Source: an uncultured Solirubrobacterales bacterium
GTDB lineage: Bacteria > Actinomycetota > Thermoleophilia > Solirubrobacterales > Solirubrobacteraceae
NCBI GenBank assembly: GCA_903830015.1
Contig: CAIKSH010000311.1
Location: 1 to 6,530, forward strand
Direction: 5' to 3'
DNA length: 6,530 bases
The position numbers were made by a program, and so were the translations under genes. The notes beneath the pieces were generated by a model. The model was not told the origin of the DNA. It made no database searches and saw nothing but the letters and a program-made list of their open reading frames with translations. Shown here one piece after another: positions 1 to 6,082 of the stretch. Numbering within the stretch: the first letter of the stretch is position 1; each line of letters begins with the position of its first letter.

Positions 1-1464
1 CAGACCGGCGCCAGCCAGTCCGGCCTCCTGCTCGGGAGCAACGAGAACATGCCGGCCTTCCGCTGGTACGAGAAGGACACCGGGAAGCTGATGGTCTCCA
101 ACAGCATCGGGGACGCCGCTGAGATCGAGCGCCGCCACGCCACCGGCACCGGCCTGCTCGCCGTGGATGGAACCAGCCGCGGCAACCTCGTATCCGGTGA
201 CGCGCCCCGCGCCTCGGCGACGATGAGCGTGGTCAAGGACCGCAGCCGCTCGCGCTCGGCCGAGTTTTACGCCTACTTCGCCGACTGGGCCGGCCTGATC
301 CGCACGCTGGTCCTCTGCTTCCACGACATCTTCCTCGAGAAGGTCGCCTACTGGCGCCAGAAGCGCTCGGGCGCCGAGCACGTAAACCGCGGCGGCATCT
401 ACCCGGTGCTGCGCTGCACGATCACCGTGATCATGCGCGACCTCAACTCGGCGATCCTGCTCGCCGACATCGTCGAGGGGGTGCCGGTCTCCTACGCCAC
501 CTACGTCGGCTACGACGAGGTCGCCCACCATTCGGGCATCCGCGAGCCCGACGCCTTCGCCGCGCTCAAGCGCCTGGACCAGCAGCTCCTGAGGCTCGAG
601 CGGGCCTGCGCCCAGGCCCCGCGCCCCTACAACATCGTCGTTCTCTCCGACCACGGCCAGACCCAGGGACGCCCGTTCCGCCAGCGCTGCGGCCAGACCC
701 TCGAGGAGGTCGTCGAGGAGGCCTGCAGCGGGACGGTCTCGGCACCGCCGGCGGTGGAGGAGTCCTGGGGGGTCCTCGGCGCCTGGCTGGCCGACCTGGG
801 CTCCGACGAAGGGCCGGCCGGCCGCTTCGTCAAGCGGGCGACCAGGGACCGGATGGCCGACGACACCGTCGCCCTGGGACCCAACCGGGAGCTGCTCGAG
901 CAGAAGGCCGACCTGTCTTCGGACGGGGACGAGGAGCGGCCCGAGACGATCGTGCTGGCTTCGGGCTGCCTGGGCCTGGTCTCCTTCCCGCGCGTGCCCG
1001 GGCGGATGAGCGCCGAGCAGATCGAGGAGCTTCACCCGGGGCTGCTGGCCACGCTGGCCGGCCACCCGGATATCGGCTGGGTGATGGTCCGGACTGAGGC
1101 CGAGGGGGCCGTCGTGCTGGGAGGCGAGGGAAGCCATCGCCTGAGCGACGACCACGTAGAGGGAGTCGACCCGCTCGACGGTTACGGCGAGCACGCCGCC
1201 GACCACCTGCGCCGCACCGACGGCTTCGAGCACTGCCCCGACATCCTCGTCAACGGCGCCTACGACCCGCTGACCGGCGAGGTGGCGCCGTTCGAGGAGT
1301 TCATGGGCTCTCACGGCGGGCTGGGCGGCACGCAGATGAGCCCGTTCGCGCTGATCCCGAGCCAGTGGAGCGAGCCGGAGGGCCCGATCGTCGGGGCGGC
1401 GACCATGCACCACCAGCTCAAGGCGTGGATGGAAGAGAGCGGCCTGGCCACTGCCGGCCGTTAG
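1..1464 (+). CDS. Alkaline-phosphatase-superfamily phosphodiesterase / nucleotide pyrophosphatase-like protein, 5' truncated by window edge
   Basis: The frame is open from base 1, so the gene starts outside the window. The ATG at 49 is not the true start, because the codons before it (TGASQSG..LLGSN) look like the conserved nucleophile region of this family, with the Thr/Ser near bases 4-15. Further metal-site motifs follow in the expected order: YDEVAHH (Asp at 514, two His at 526-531), LSDHGQ (Asp-His at 649-654) and SHGG (His at 1312). This is the pattern of type I phosphodiesterase/nucleotide pyrophosphatase enzymes, which use two metal ions, usually zinc, to hydrolyse phosphodiester or phosphoanhydride bonds. 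From memory, actinobacterial relatives often carry an N-terminal membrane (holin-like) part; that would lie left of the window and cannot be checked. The substrate is unknown. The stop is TAG at 1462, 10 nt before the acyltransferase start, so the two are probably co-transcribed. The family call is firm; the activity is inferred. Confidence 0.85.
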   Translation, partial: QTGASQSGLLLGSNENMPAFRWYEKDTGKLMVSNSIGDAAEIERRHATGTGLLAVDGTSRGNLVSGDAPRASATMSVVKDRSRSRSAEFYAYFADWAGLIRTLVLCFHDIFLEKVAYWRQKRSGAEHVNRGGIYPVLRCTITVIMRDLNSAILLADIVEGVPVSYATYVGYDEVAHHSGIREPDAFAALKRLDQQLLRLERACAQAPRPYNIVVLSDHGQTQGRPFRQRCGQTLEEVVEEACSGTVSAPPAVEESWGVLGAWLADLGSDEGPAGRFVKRATRDRMADDTVALGPNRELLEQKADLSSDGDEERPETIVLASGCLGLVSFPRVPGRMSAEQIEELHPGLLATLAGHPDIGWVMVRTEAEGAVVLGGEGSHRLSDDHVEGVDPLDGYGEHAADHLRRTDGFEHCPDILVNGAYDPLTGEVAPFEEFMGSHGGLGGTQMSPFALIPSQWSEPEGPIVGAATMHHQLKAWMEESGLATAGR

Positions 1465-1474
1465 CCTCGCCGAC

Positions 1475-2641
1475 GTGACCGAAGGGGCCCAGGAGGCCGA
1501 GCGAGAGCGCCGGGCCCGCAACCACGCGATCGACGGCCTCCGGGGGGTCGCCGCCCTGAGCGTCTTCGTCTTCCACGCCTGGCTCTACACCCTCCCGGTG
1601 GTGAGCGTCGCCGGGGCCGAGCGCTCGCCGGCCAACGACCTGATCCGCGAGCTTCGCCTGGGGCTGGTCCTCTTCTTCGTCCTCTCGGGCTTCCTGCTCT
1701 ATCGCGCCTGGGCCGGGGCCGGGCTCGGACGCCGGCCGGCGCCGAGCGGGTCGACCTACGCCGTCCACCGGATCGGCCGAATCATCCCCGCCTACTGGCT
1801 GGCCATCGTCGGCAGCATCGCGCTGCTCTACCCGATCGCCGGCTCGCCCGGCGTACGGCTGCCGCCGCCCGAGCTGCTCCCGCTCTTCTTCGTCTTCGCC
1901 CAGAACTTCAGCCCGCAGACGCTCCTCAAGCTCGACCCGCCCATGTGGACGCTGGCCGTGGAGGCCTGCTTCTACGTGCTGCTGCCGCTCTTCGGCTGGT
2001 TGGCCCTGCGCGGCCGGGCCACGGCCCGCGCCCAGCTGGCGGTGCCGGCGGCGCTGCTCGCCTTCGGGGTCGTCTTCAACGCGGGCCTCGCCGCCTTCGA
2101 CCCGGGCGACCTGCGCTGGTCGAAGTCGCTGCCGGCGATGCTCCCCTACTTCGCCGTGGGGATGGGCGCCGCGGTGCTGGTAGCCGGCCGGCGCCCGTCC
2201 GGCCACCAGGCGCGGGCGCTGGTCGCCGGCGCCCTCGCGCTGATCGCCGTCAACGTGGCCCTCCAGGTCGCCGCCGGCCACGGCGCCGAAATCGTCGGCC
2301 TGCTCCGCGTGGTCCGCGACCTCCCGGCCGCGGCCGGCTTCGCCATGCTGATCTGCCTGGCCGCCACGCGGCCGCCGCGCGCTCTGGCCTGGCGCCCGCT
2401 GGCGTGGTGCGGGCTGGTCTCCTACGGCCTCTACCTCTGGCACGTCCCGGTGCTGCTGGTGCTTCGCGCCGCGGGGCTGCTGCCGCTGAGCGTGGCGGGG
2501 GCGACGCTGGTTGCCCTGCCGGTCTCGCTCCTGGCCGGCTGGCTGAGCTTCCGCTTCGTCGAGGCGCCGGCGATTGCCTGGAGCCGCCGTACGCGGCTCT
2601 GGGGGGCCAACCTCAGAGGCAGCGCCGGGCGAAGCGCCTGA
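1475..2641 (+). CDS. Acyltransferase 3 family integral membrane protein (OafA/YrhL-like)
   Basis: A 388-residue multi-pass membrane protein that transfers acyl groups, typically acetyl, to surface glycans, lipids or other envelope molecules. Family motifs are visible in order: the R-x10-H pair in DGLRGVAALSVFVFHA (Arg23, His34), FFVLSGFLLYR (67-77), RIGRIIPAYW (99-108), MWTLAVE (157-163) and SYGLYLWHVPV (316-326). Around ten hydrophobic segments can be picked out, and the length is usual for a stand-alone acyltransferase domain without the SGNH extension some relatives have. The start is GTG at 1475. No clear Shine-Dalgarno precedes it, but it gives a short cytoplasmic lead of about 16 residues before the first conserved motif and sits 10 nt after the upstream stop. 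Placement behind a phosphodiesterase suggests, but does not prove, an envelope modification role. The 3' end overlaps the converging amidotransferase gene by 29 nt. The acceptor substrate cannot be told from sequence. Confidence 0.92.
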   Translation: MTEGAQEAERERRARNHAIDGLRGVAALSVFVFHAWLYTLPVVSVAGAERSPANDLIRELRLGLVLFFVLSGFLLYRAWAGAGLGRRPAPSGSTYAVHRIGRIIPAYWLAIVGSIALLYPIAGSPGVRLPPPELLPLFFVFAQNFSPQTLLKLDPPMWTLAVEACFYVLLPLFGWLALRGRATARAQLAVPAALLAFGVVFNAGLAAFDPGDLRWSKSLPAMLPYFAVGMGAAVLVAGRRPSGHQARALVAGALALIAVNVALQVAAGHGAEIVGLLRVVRDLPAAAGFAMLICLAATRPPRALAWRPLAWCGLVSYGLYLWHVPVLLVLRAAGLLPLSVAGATLVALPVSLLAGWLSFRFVEAPAIAWSRRTRLWGANLRGSAGRSA

Positions 2642-3317
2642 AGAGCTCGGTGCCGTAAGCGTTCCAGGGCGCCAGCCACGCCGGCATGCCGGCGGCGATC
2701 TGCTCCTTGCCGGCCAGCCGGGCCGGGTTGCCCTCGTCCTGGGCGTCGGGCTCGAGCCAGTCCTCGAGGATCGCCGCGGTCACCTCCGGGTGGGGCTGGA
2801 GCGCCCAGGCCTCGCCGAGCCGGAAGGCCTGCGCGCAGGCCTCGTTTTCGGCCAGGACGGTGGCCCCGGGCGGAGCGGTGAAGGCGTAGTCGTGCCAGAG
2901 CAATCCGGTCTCGGCGGGAGCGGCGAAGCCCAGGACGGGATCCTCGCGGGCGGCCTCCAGGTGGCGGAACTCGAGCCAGCCCATCTCCTTGTCCTCGAGC
3001 CGGTAGACCTCGCCGCCGGCCAGCGCGGCGACCATCTGCGCGCCCAGGCAGACCCCCATCACCGGGCGCCCGGACTCCAGCCAGGCGGTGATGATCCCGT
3101 TCTCGCGGTTCAGGTACGGGTAGCGGTCCTCCTCGCCCACGTTCTCGTCGCCGCCGAGCACGAGCAGCCCGTCGTAGCCGCTGACCGGGTCGCGTGCCGG
3201 CTCGCGCCCGCCGGCCGGCATCCAGTCCTCCACGGCCACGCCTTCCTGGGCGGCGGCATCGCGGAAGACGCCGCTGTGGCCGGCGTCGGGATGGAGGATG
3301 GAGAGGATCTCAGGCAA
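2613..3317 (-). CDS. Stand-alone class I glutamine amidotransferase (GMP-synthase GATase-like)
   Basis: The protein is 234 residues long from the proposed TTG start. It has the class I (triad) amidotransferase fold markers: ILHPDAGHSG at the N-terminus, VLGGDENVGEED for the oxyanion strand, GVCLGAQM with the nucleophile Cys90, and QPHPEVT with His176 and Glu178. Such domains hydrolyse glutamine and pass ammonia to a partner; stand-alone members resembling the GuaA GATase domain are mostly uncharacterised, and some act instead as gamma-glutamyl peptidases. No synthetase domain or signal peptide is present, so it is likely cytoplasmic. The frame stays open up to an ATG at 3395, but those 26 extra residues are Pro/Ser/Ala-rich and lie inside the MFS gene. 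I prefer TTG at 3317, with a GGACGG Shine-Dalgarno-like run 6 nt upstream. It overlaps the MFS stop by 8 nt, implying translational coupling. The family is secure; the start and substrate are not. Confidence 0.88.
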   Translation of the reverse strand: MPEILSILHPDAGHSGVFRDAAAQEGVAVEDWMPAGGREPARDPVSGYDGLLVLGGDENVGEEDRYPYLNRENGIITAWLESGRPVMGVCLGAQMVAALAGGEVYRLEDKEMGWLEFRHLEAAREDPVLGFAAPAETGLLWHDYAFTAPPGATVLAENEACAQAFRLGEAWALQPHPEVTAAILEDWLEPDAQDEGNPARLAGKEQIAAGMPAWLAPWNAYGTELFRRFARRCL

Positions 3318-4629
3318 CGGCCGCCGTCCGGGGCTGGTTGCGGGTCCCGAGGAAGCCGATGAAGGCGCCGGCGAGGCAGATCGAGGCGGCGGCAAAGAAG
3401 GCCGCCGAGTAGTTCTCGCCGCCGCCGGTCGAGGCGACCAGGCCGGCGAACGGCGCCCCGACCGCCACGCCGATATCGAAGAAGGAGGTAAACCAGCCCA
3501 TCGCCGTCGCCCGGGCCGAAGGTGCGGTCGCGTTGACCACGAGCAGCGCCAGGGACGGGAAGATCAGCGCGATTCCCAGCCCGGCGAGTACCGCGCCGGC
3601 CATTACCACCGGCAGGCTGGCCGCGAAGCCGATGGTCGCGAGGCCAGCGGCCTGCGCGATACCGCCGGCCAGGGCCGAGCGGCGCGCGCCCCAGCGGTCG
3701 GGGAGCCAGCCAAGCAGGAGCCGCGAGGCGACGACCGTGGCGGTGAAGACGGTGAAGGCGGCCGCCCCGTGGCCGATCCCCTCTCCGTCGAGCAGCAGCA
3801 CGATGAAGCCGGCCAGCGTCCCGAACCCGACGTTGGCAAAGAGCAGGGCGACGCCGGGCCGGACCGCCGAGGAGGGCAGCCGGGGAAGCCGCCCGGAGGC
3901 GCGCGGCGGCGAGCCGCCGGCCTGGGCTCCCGAGGTCACCGGCAGCGGGGCGCCCGGAAGCGGGGCGCCGAGCTCGGCGCTGGCCACCTCCTCGGACGGT
4001 GAGGGCGAAGGCGCGTGCGGGCCGGGGGTCGGCGTGCGCAGCGAGATCAGCAGCCCGACCAGCGGAGCGACGGTGGCGAAGGCCCACACCCACTCGAAGC
4101 CGGCGGCGCTGTAGATGGCCTGGCCGATCACCGAGCCCAGGGAGATCCCGCCCCATACCGAGATGCCGAAGATGCCGATCACCTGGCCGCGGCGTTCCTC
4201 GGGCGTGAGGTCGACGATCCACGAGACGCCGGCGGTGAAGATCCAGCCGTCGCCGAAGCCCAGGACCAGGCGGGCCACGACCAGCCCGGCCACCCCAAGC
4301 GGAAGGAAGAGCATCGCGCCGCCGATCGAGGCGGTCACCAGGCCGATCATCAGGACGCGCCGGCGCGAGGTGGCGTCGGCGAGCTTTCCACCGAAGGGGC
4401 GCCCGATCGCGGCGGTGATGGCGAAGGCGCCGATGACCACCCCCACCGCCACGTCGCCGGCGCCGACCGGACCCTTCACGTAGACGGGCAGGACCGGGAG
4501 CACCGAGCCGATGGCCATGAAGCTGAACAGGACGGCGAGGGGGATCGAGGCGATCGCCAGGGCGCTCGCCGGCGCCGCGCCGGACTGGCTCGCGGCGGCC
4601 GGCGCTCCGCTGGCAGTGGCCCGGTTCAT
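3310..4629 (-). CDS. Major facilitator superfamily (MFS) transporter
   Basis: A 439-residue membrane protein with two hydrophobic halves (about 22-198 and 258-428), consistent with twelve transmembrane segments. The MFS motif A appears in both halves: [12 protein letters not shown] (80-91) after TM2 and [12 protein letters not shown] (306-317) in the mirrored place. MFS proteins move small solutes by proton-coupled antiport or symport; the general look (short, 12 TM, no large extracellular loop) fits a drug/metabolite efflux type, but the substrate cannot be read. The central cytoplasmic loop (about 199-257) is long and rich in Pro, Ala, Ser and Gly, with a doubled GAPLP. The start is ATG at 4629; no strong Shine-Dalgarno precedes it, and the next Met (38) would cut into TM1. 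It is the first gene of a minus-strand pair with the amidotransferase and diverges from rpmG across 130 nt. Confidence 0.92.
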   Translation of the reverse strand: MNRATASGAPAAASQSGAAPASALAIASIPLAVLFSFMAIGSVLPVLPVYVKGPVGAGDVAVGVVIGAFAITAAIGRPFGGKLADATSRRRVLMIGLVTASIGGAMLFLPLGVAGLVVARLVLGFGDGWIFTAGVSWIVDLTPEERRGQVIGIFGISVWGGISLGSVIGQAIYSAAGFEWVWAFATVAPLVGLLISLRTPTPGPHAPSPSPSEEVASAELGAPLPGAPLPVTSGAQAGGSPPRASGRLPRLPSSAVRPGVALLFANVGFGTLAGFIVLLLDGEGIGHGAAAFTVFTATVVASRLLLGWLPDRWGARRSALAGGIAQAAGLATIGFAASLPVVMAGAVLAGLGIALIFPSLALLVVNATAPSARATAMGWFTSFFDIGVAVGAPFAGLVASTGGGENYSAAFFAAASICLAGAFIGFLGTRNQPRTAAVA

Positions 4630-4672
4630 CGGCGGCCAGCGTACCGCCCGCGCACGGCCGTTCAGGCCCCGC

Positions 4673-4678
4673 TACACT
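4673..4678 (+). promoter_or_regulatory. Candidate -10 box for the rpmG-secE-nusG-rplK-rplA transcript
   Basis: TACACT matches the sigma-70-type TAnnnT pattern and has four of six TATAAT bases. It lies 81 nt before the rpmG ATG, so a start near 4685 would give a leader of about 75 nt containing the hairpin at 4694-4720. No good -35 hexamer is visible at 16-18 nt upstream, so confidence is low. Confidence 0.3.
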
Positions 4679-4693
4679 TGCCTTTCGACTCGC

Positions 4694-4720
4694 CCGGGGC
4701 GGGTCGTTTTTCTGCCCCGG
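4694..4720 (+). other. Inverted repeat / possible hairpin in the rpmG leader
   Basis: CCGGGGC (4694-4700) and GCCCCGG (4714-4720) are a perfect 7-bp inverted repeat around a 13-nt loop that contains TTTTT. It sits between the candidate -10 box and the rpmG Shine-Dalgarno, so it would form in the 5' leader RNA. No T-tract directly follows the stem, so it is not a canonical terminator. It may be an attenuator or protein-binding hairpin, or simply chance in GC-rich DNA. Confidence 0.35.
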
Positions 4721-4748
4721 ACGGTTTTCCATCGTTCACCATCCGATC

Positions 4749-4752
4749 GGAG
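4749..4752 (+). promoter_or_regulatory. Shine-Dalgarno for rpmG (decides its start)
   Basis: GGAG lies 7 nt before the ATG at 4760, an ideal spacing. This settles the start of L33 at 4760, although the frame is open much further upstream, to 4511 inside the divergent MFS gene. Confidence 0.8.
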
Positions 4753-4759
4753 TCAGGCT

Positions 4760-4924
4760 ATGGCCCGCGGAGACGTTCGCGTCGCGATCACCCTCGAGTG
4801 CGAGGACTGCAAGCGCCGCAACTACCAAACCAACAAGAGCAAGCGCAACAGCCCCGACCGGATCACGCTGCGCAAGTACTGCCGCTGGTGTCGCACGCAC
4901 ACCAGCCACAAAGAGACCCGCTGA
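4760..4924 (+). CDS. rpmG: 50S ribosomal protein L33, zinc-binding (C+) type
   Basis: A 54-residue basic protein of the large ribosomal subunit, located near the E site. It has the L33 signature: a VRVAITLEC strand, CEDCKRRNY with Cys14 and Cys17, the NKSKRN loop, and KYCRWCRTH with Cys41 and Cys44. The four cysteines form a zinc ribbon, making this the C+ form; many actinobacteria also keep a cysteine-free paralogue used in zinc limitation, which is not in this window. The length is typical. The start is ATG at 4760 with GGAG 7 nt upstream. It is the first gene of the cluster and its stop overlaps the likely ribosome binding site of secE, 7 nt downstream. Placement directly before secE and nusG is the conserved order in many bacteria, which supports the assignment. 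Confidence 0.96.
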   Translation: MARGDVRVAITLECEDCKRRNYQTNKSKRNSPDRITLRKYCRWCRTHTSHKETR

Positions 4925-4931
4925 GGCGGCG

Positions 4932-5543
4932 GTGGCCCGCAACCGCAAAAGAGCCAAGCAGCGCAAGGCCAAGCGCCAGCAGTCGGGCGCCGGCCAGGGC
5001 GCGGCCGGCGGCGGCACGCACCACGAGGACGTCCCCGGGGCCCTCGAGCACGCCTCGGGGGAGGTGGAGGAGTTCGACGCCGCCCTGGTGGCCGGTGCCG
5101 ACGGGAAGACCGCCGACGAGGGCGCCGCTCCCGAGGAGGACATCTCGGTAACCAACGAGCGCGAGGGCCTCGAGCATCCCGAGGAGCTCTCCACCCAGGA
5201 CTTCGCCGAGCTCGAGGACCGCGTCGATGAGATCGAGCGCACGATGGAGTCCGGCGACCGCGACAAGGCGGTCGAGGAGGAGGAGGCGCTGGACCACGAC
5301 ATCGCCGAGCGCAGGGCGGCCGCGGCCGGCGCTCCCGCCGTGCCGGCCGCCAAGCAGGGCCTGTTCTCGCGCCTCGCTGCATTCCTGCGTGCATCGTGGT
5401 CGGAGCTCCAGCGCGTACAGTGGCCGGACCGCCGGCAGGTGGGGCAGGCCACGGCGGTGGTCATCGGCTTCGTGATCGTCGCCGGCGTCTACCTCGGTGT
5501 GGCCGACGCCCTGGCCCAGAGACTTGTCAACCTGATCATCTGA
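4932..5543 (+). CDS. secE: Preprotein translocase subunit SecE with a long charged N-terminal extension
   Basis: SecE is the small essential clamp subunit of the SecYEG protein-export channel in the cytoplasmic membrane. The conserved part is only the last 60 or so residues: the amphipathic helix GLFSRLAAFLRASWSELQ (143-160), the hallmark RVQWPDRRQV (161-170), and one membrane helix at about 171-194, followed by a short tail. In front lies an extension of about 140 residues. It has a strongly basic head (MARNRKRAKQRKAKR, 1-15), a Gly-rich linker, and a long acidic, partly helical stretch (about 32-128, with EEEE at 115-118), ending in an Ala/Pro linker. At 203 residues it is far longer than the compact SecE of many bacteria. 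The start is GTG at 4932, with GAGG overlapping the rpmG stop 5 nt upstream; the basic head beginning right at that codon supports it. It is followed after 16 nt by nusG, the classical neighbour. Confidence 0.93.
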   Translation: MARNRKRAKQRKAKRQQSGAGQGAAGGGTHHEDVPGALEHASGEVEEFDAALVAGADGKTADEGAAPEEDISVTNEREGLEHPEELSTQDFAELEDRVDEIERTMESGDRDKAVEEEEALDHDIAERRAAAAGAPAVPAAKQGLFSRLAAFLRASWSELQRVQWPDRRQVGQATAVVIGFVIVAGVYLGVADALAQRLVNLII

Positions 5544-5559
5544 ACCCGGAATCGAGCCC

Positions 5560-6081
5560 ATGTATCGCTGGTACGTCGTAAACACCCGCTCCAATCTCGA
5601 AAAGCGCGTAAAGCAGGACCTCGAGCGCCGGCTATCGGCCCACGGCCAGCAGGGCCGCGTGCGCCAGATCGTCATCCCGACCGAGAACAAGGTCGAGATG
5701 AAGGACGGCGAGAAGGTCGTCAAGGAAGAGCGCACGATGCCCGGCTACGTCCTGATCAACATGGACTTCAGCCCCAAGGTCTGGTCGGTGGTCAAGGAGA
5801 CCCCGAACCTCACCGGCTTCGTCGGCGCCTCCACCGACCCGGTCCCGCTCACCCAGGACGAGGTCGACCGGCTGCTGCACCGCGAGGTGGCCCAGAAGGT
5901 CGCCTCCAAGGCCCAGTTCACGATCGGCGAATCGGTCAAGGTCGTCGCCGGCCCGCTCTCGGACTTCTCCGGGGAGATCTCGGAGATCAACCAGGATGCG
6001 GCCAAGCTCAAGGTGCTTGTGTCAATCTTCGGACGCGAGACTCCGGTCGAGGTCGGCTTCGACCAGGTAAAGAAGATCTGA
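5560..6081 (+). CDS. nusG: Transcription termination/antitermination factor NusG
   Basis: NusG binds the RNA polymerase clamp to control elongation, pausing and Rho-dependent termination, and can couple to ribosomal protein S10. At 173 residues it has both domains. The NGN domain is at about 1-110, beginning [10 protein letters not shown] and containing MPGYVLINM (60-68) and [10 protein letters not shown] (80-89), part of the polymerase-binding face. The KOW domain is at about 119-173, with [21 protein letters not shown] (123-143) and the final [14 protein letters not shown]. The length matches the compact form; there is no acidic N-terminal extension like that in mycobacterial and streptomycete NusG. 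The start is ATG at 5560, beginning directly with the conserved first strand; GGA lies 9 nt upstream, a modest ribosome site. The stop is separated from the rplK ATG by a single base, so the two are likely translationally coupled. Confidence 0.97.
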   Translation: MYRWYVVNTRSNLEKRVKQDLERRLSAHGQQGRVRQIVIPTENKVEMKDGEKVVKEERTMPGYVLINMDFSPKVWSVVKETPNLTGFVGASTDPVPLTQDEVDRLLHREVAQKVASKAQFTIGESVKVVAGPLSDFSGEISEINQDAAKLKVLVSIFGRETPVEVGFDQVKKI

Positions 6082-6082
6082 G

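Larger units (their letters stand above)
4630..4759. promoter_or_regulatory. Divergent intergenic region between the MFS operon and the ribosomal cluster
   Basis: This 130-nt stretch separates the MFS start from the rpmG start and is the only long non-coding segment in the window. By position it must hold promoters for both directions. On the + strand, TACACT at 4673-4678 resembles an actinobacterial -10 box, but I see no convincing -35 upstream of it. On the - strand, TACGCT (4643 to 4638) with CTGAAC (4665 to 4660) at a 16-nt spacing is a weak candidate that would start a nearly leaderless MFS transcript. No tRNA or small ORF was recognised here. The role as a divergent promoter region is a safe inference; the exact boxes are guesses. 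Confidence 0.6.

Noticed and set aside
49..51. ATG at 49 as the start of the phosphodiesterase
   Set aside because: The frame is open to base 1, and the codons before it match the conserved nucleophile region, so the gene is truncated by the window rather than starting here.
1440..1460. CGGCC...GGCCG inverted repeat at the end of the phosphodiesterase gene as a terminator
   Set aside because: The stem is 5 bp, lies within the coding sequence, has no T-tract, and the next gene follows 10 nt after the stop in the same direction.
1418..2443. 341-codon open frame antisense to the acyltransferase
   Set aside because: The product is rich in Gln, Arg, Gly and Glu with no domain signature, and the plus strand here encodes a well-defined acyltransferase. 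Long antisense frames are expected at this GC.
3110..4732. 540-codon open frame on the minus strand overlapping the MFS gene in another frame
   Set aside because: The translation is dominated by Arg, Gly, Pro and Ala with no recognisable motif, whereas the overlapping 3310-4629 frame has clear MFS motifs. It is a high-GC shadow.
4511..4759. Upstream extension of the rpmG frame giving a 137-residue protein
   Set aside because: The extra residues come from DNA antisense to the MFS gene and the intergenic region; L33 is about 54 residues and has an ideal ribosome site before ATG 4760.
4630..4759. tRNA, riboswitch or small ORF in the divergent intergenic region
   Set aside because: I looked for a cloverleaf, a TTCGA-type T-loop in context and known riboswitch-like cores. 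A TTCGA occurs at 4684-4688 but has no flanking T-stem or acceptor stem, so none is supported.
4015..5151. 378-codon plus-strand frame running across the MFS gene, the divergent promoter region and into secE
   Set aside because: It crosses gene boundaries, has a low-complexity charged product, and conflicts with rpmG and secE, which have clear family signatures.
4863..5735. 290-codon minus-strand frame antisense to rpmG, secE and nusG
   Set aside because: No motif was recognised, and three conserved plus-strand genes occupy the same DNA.
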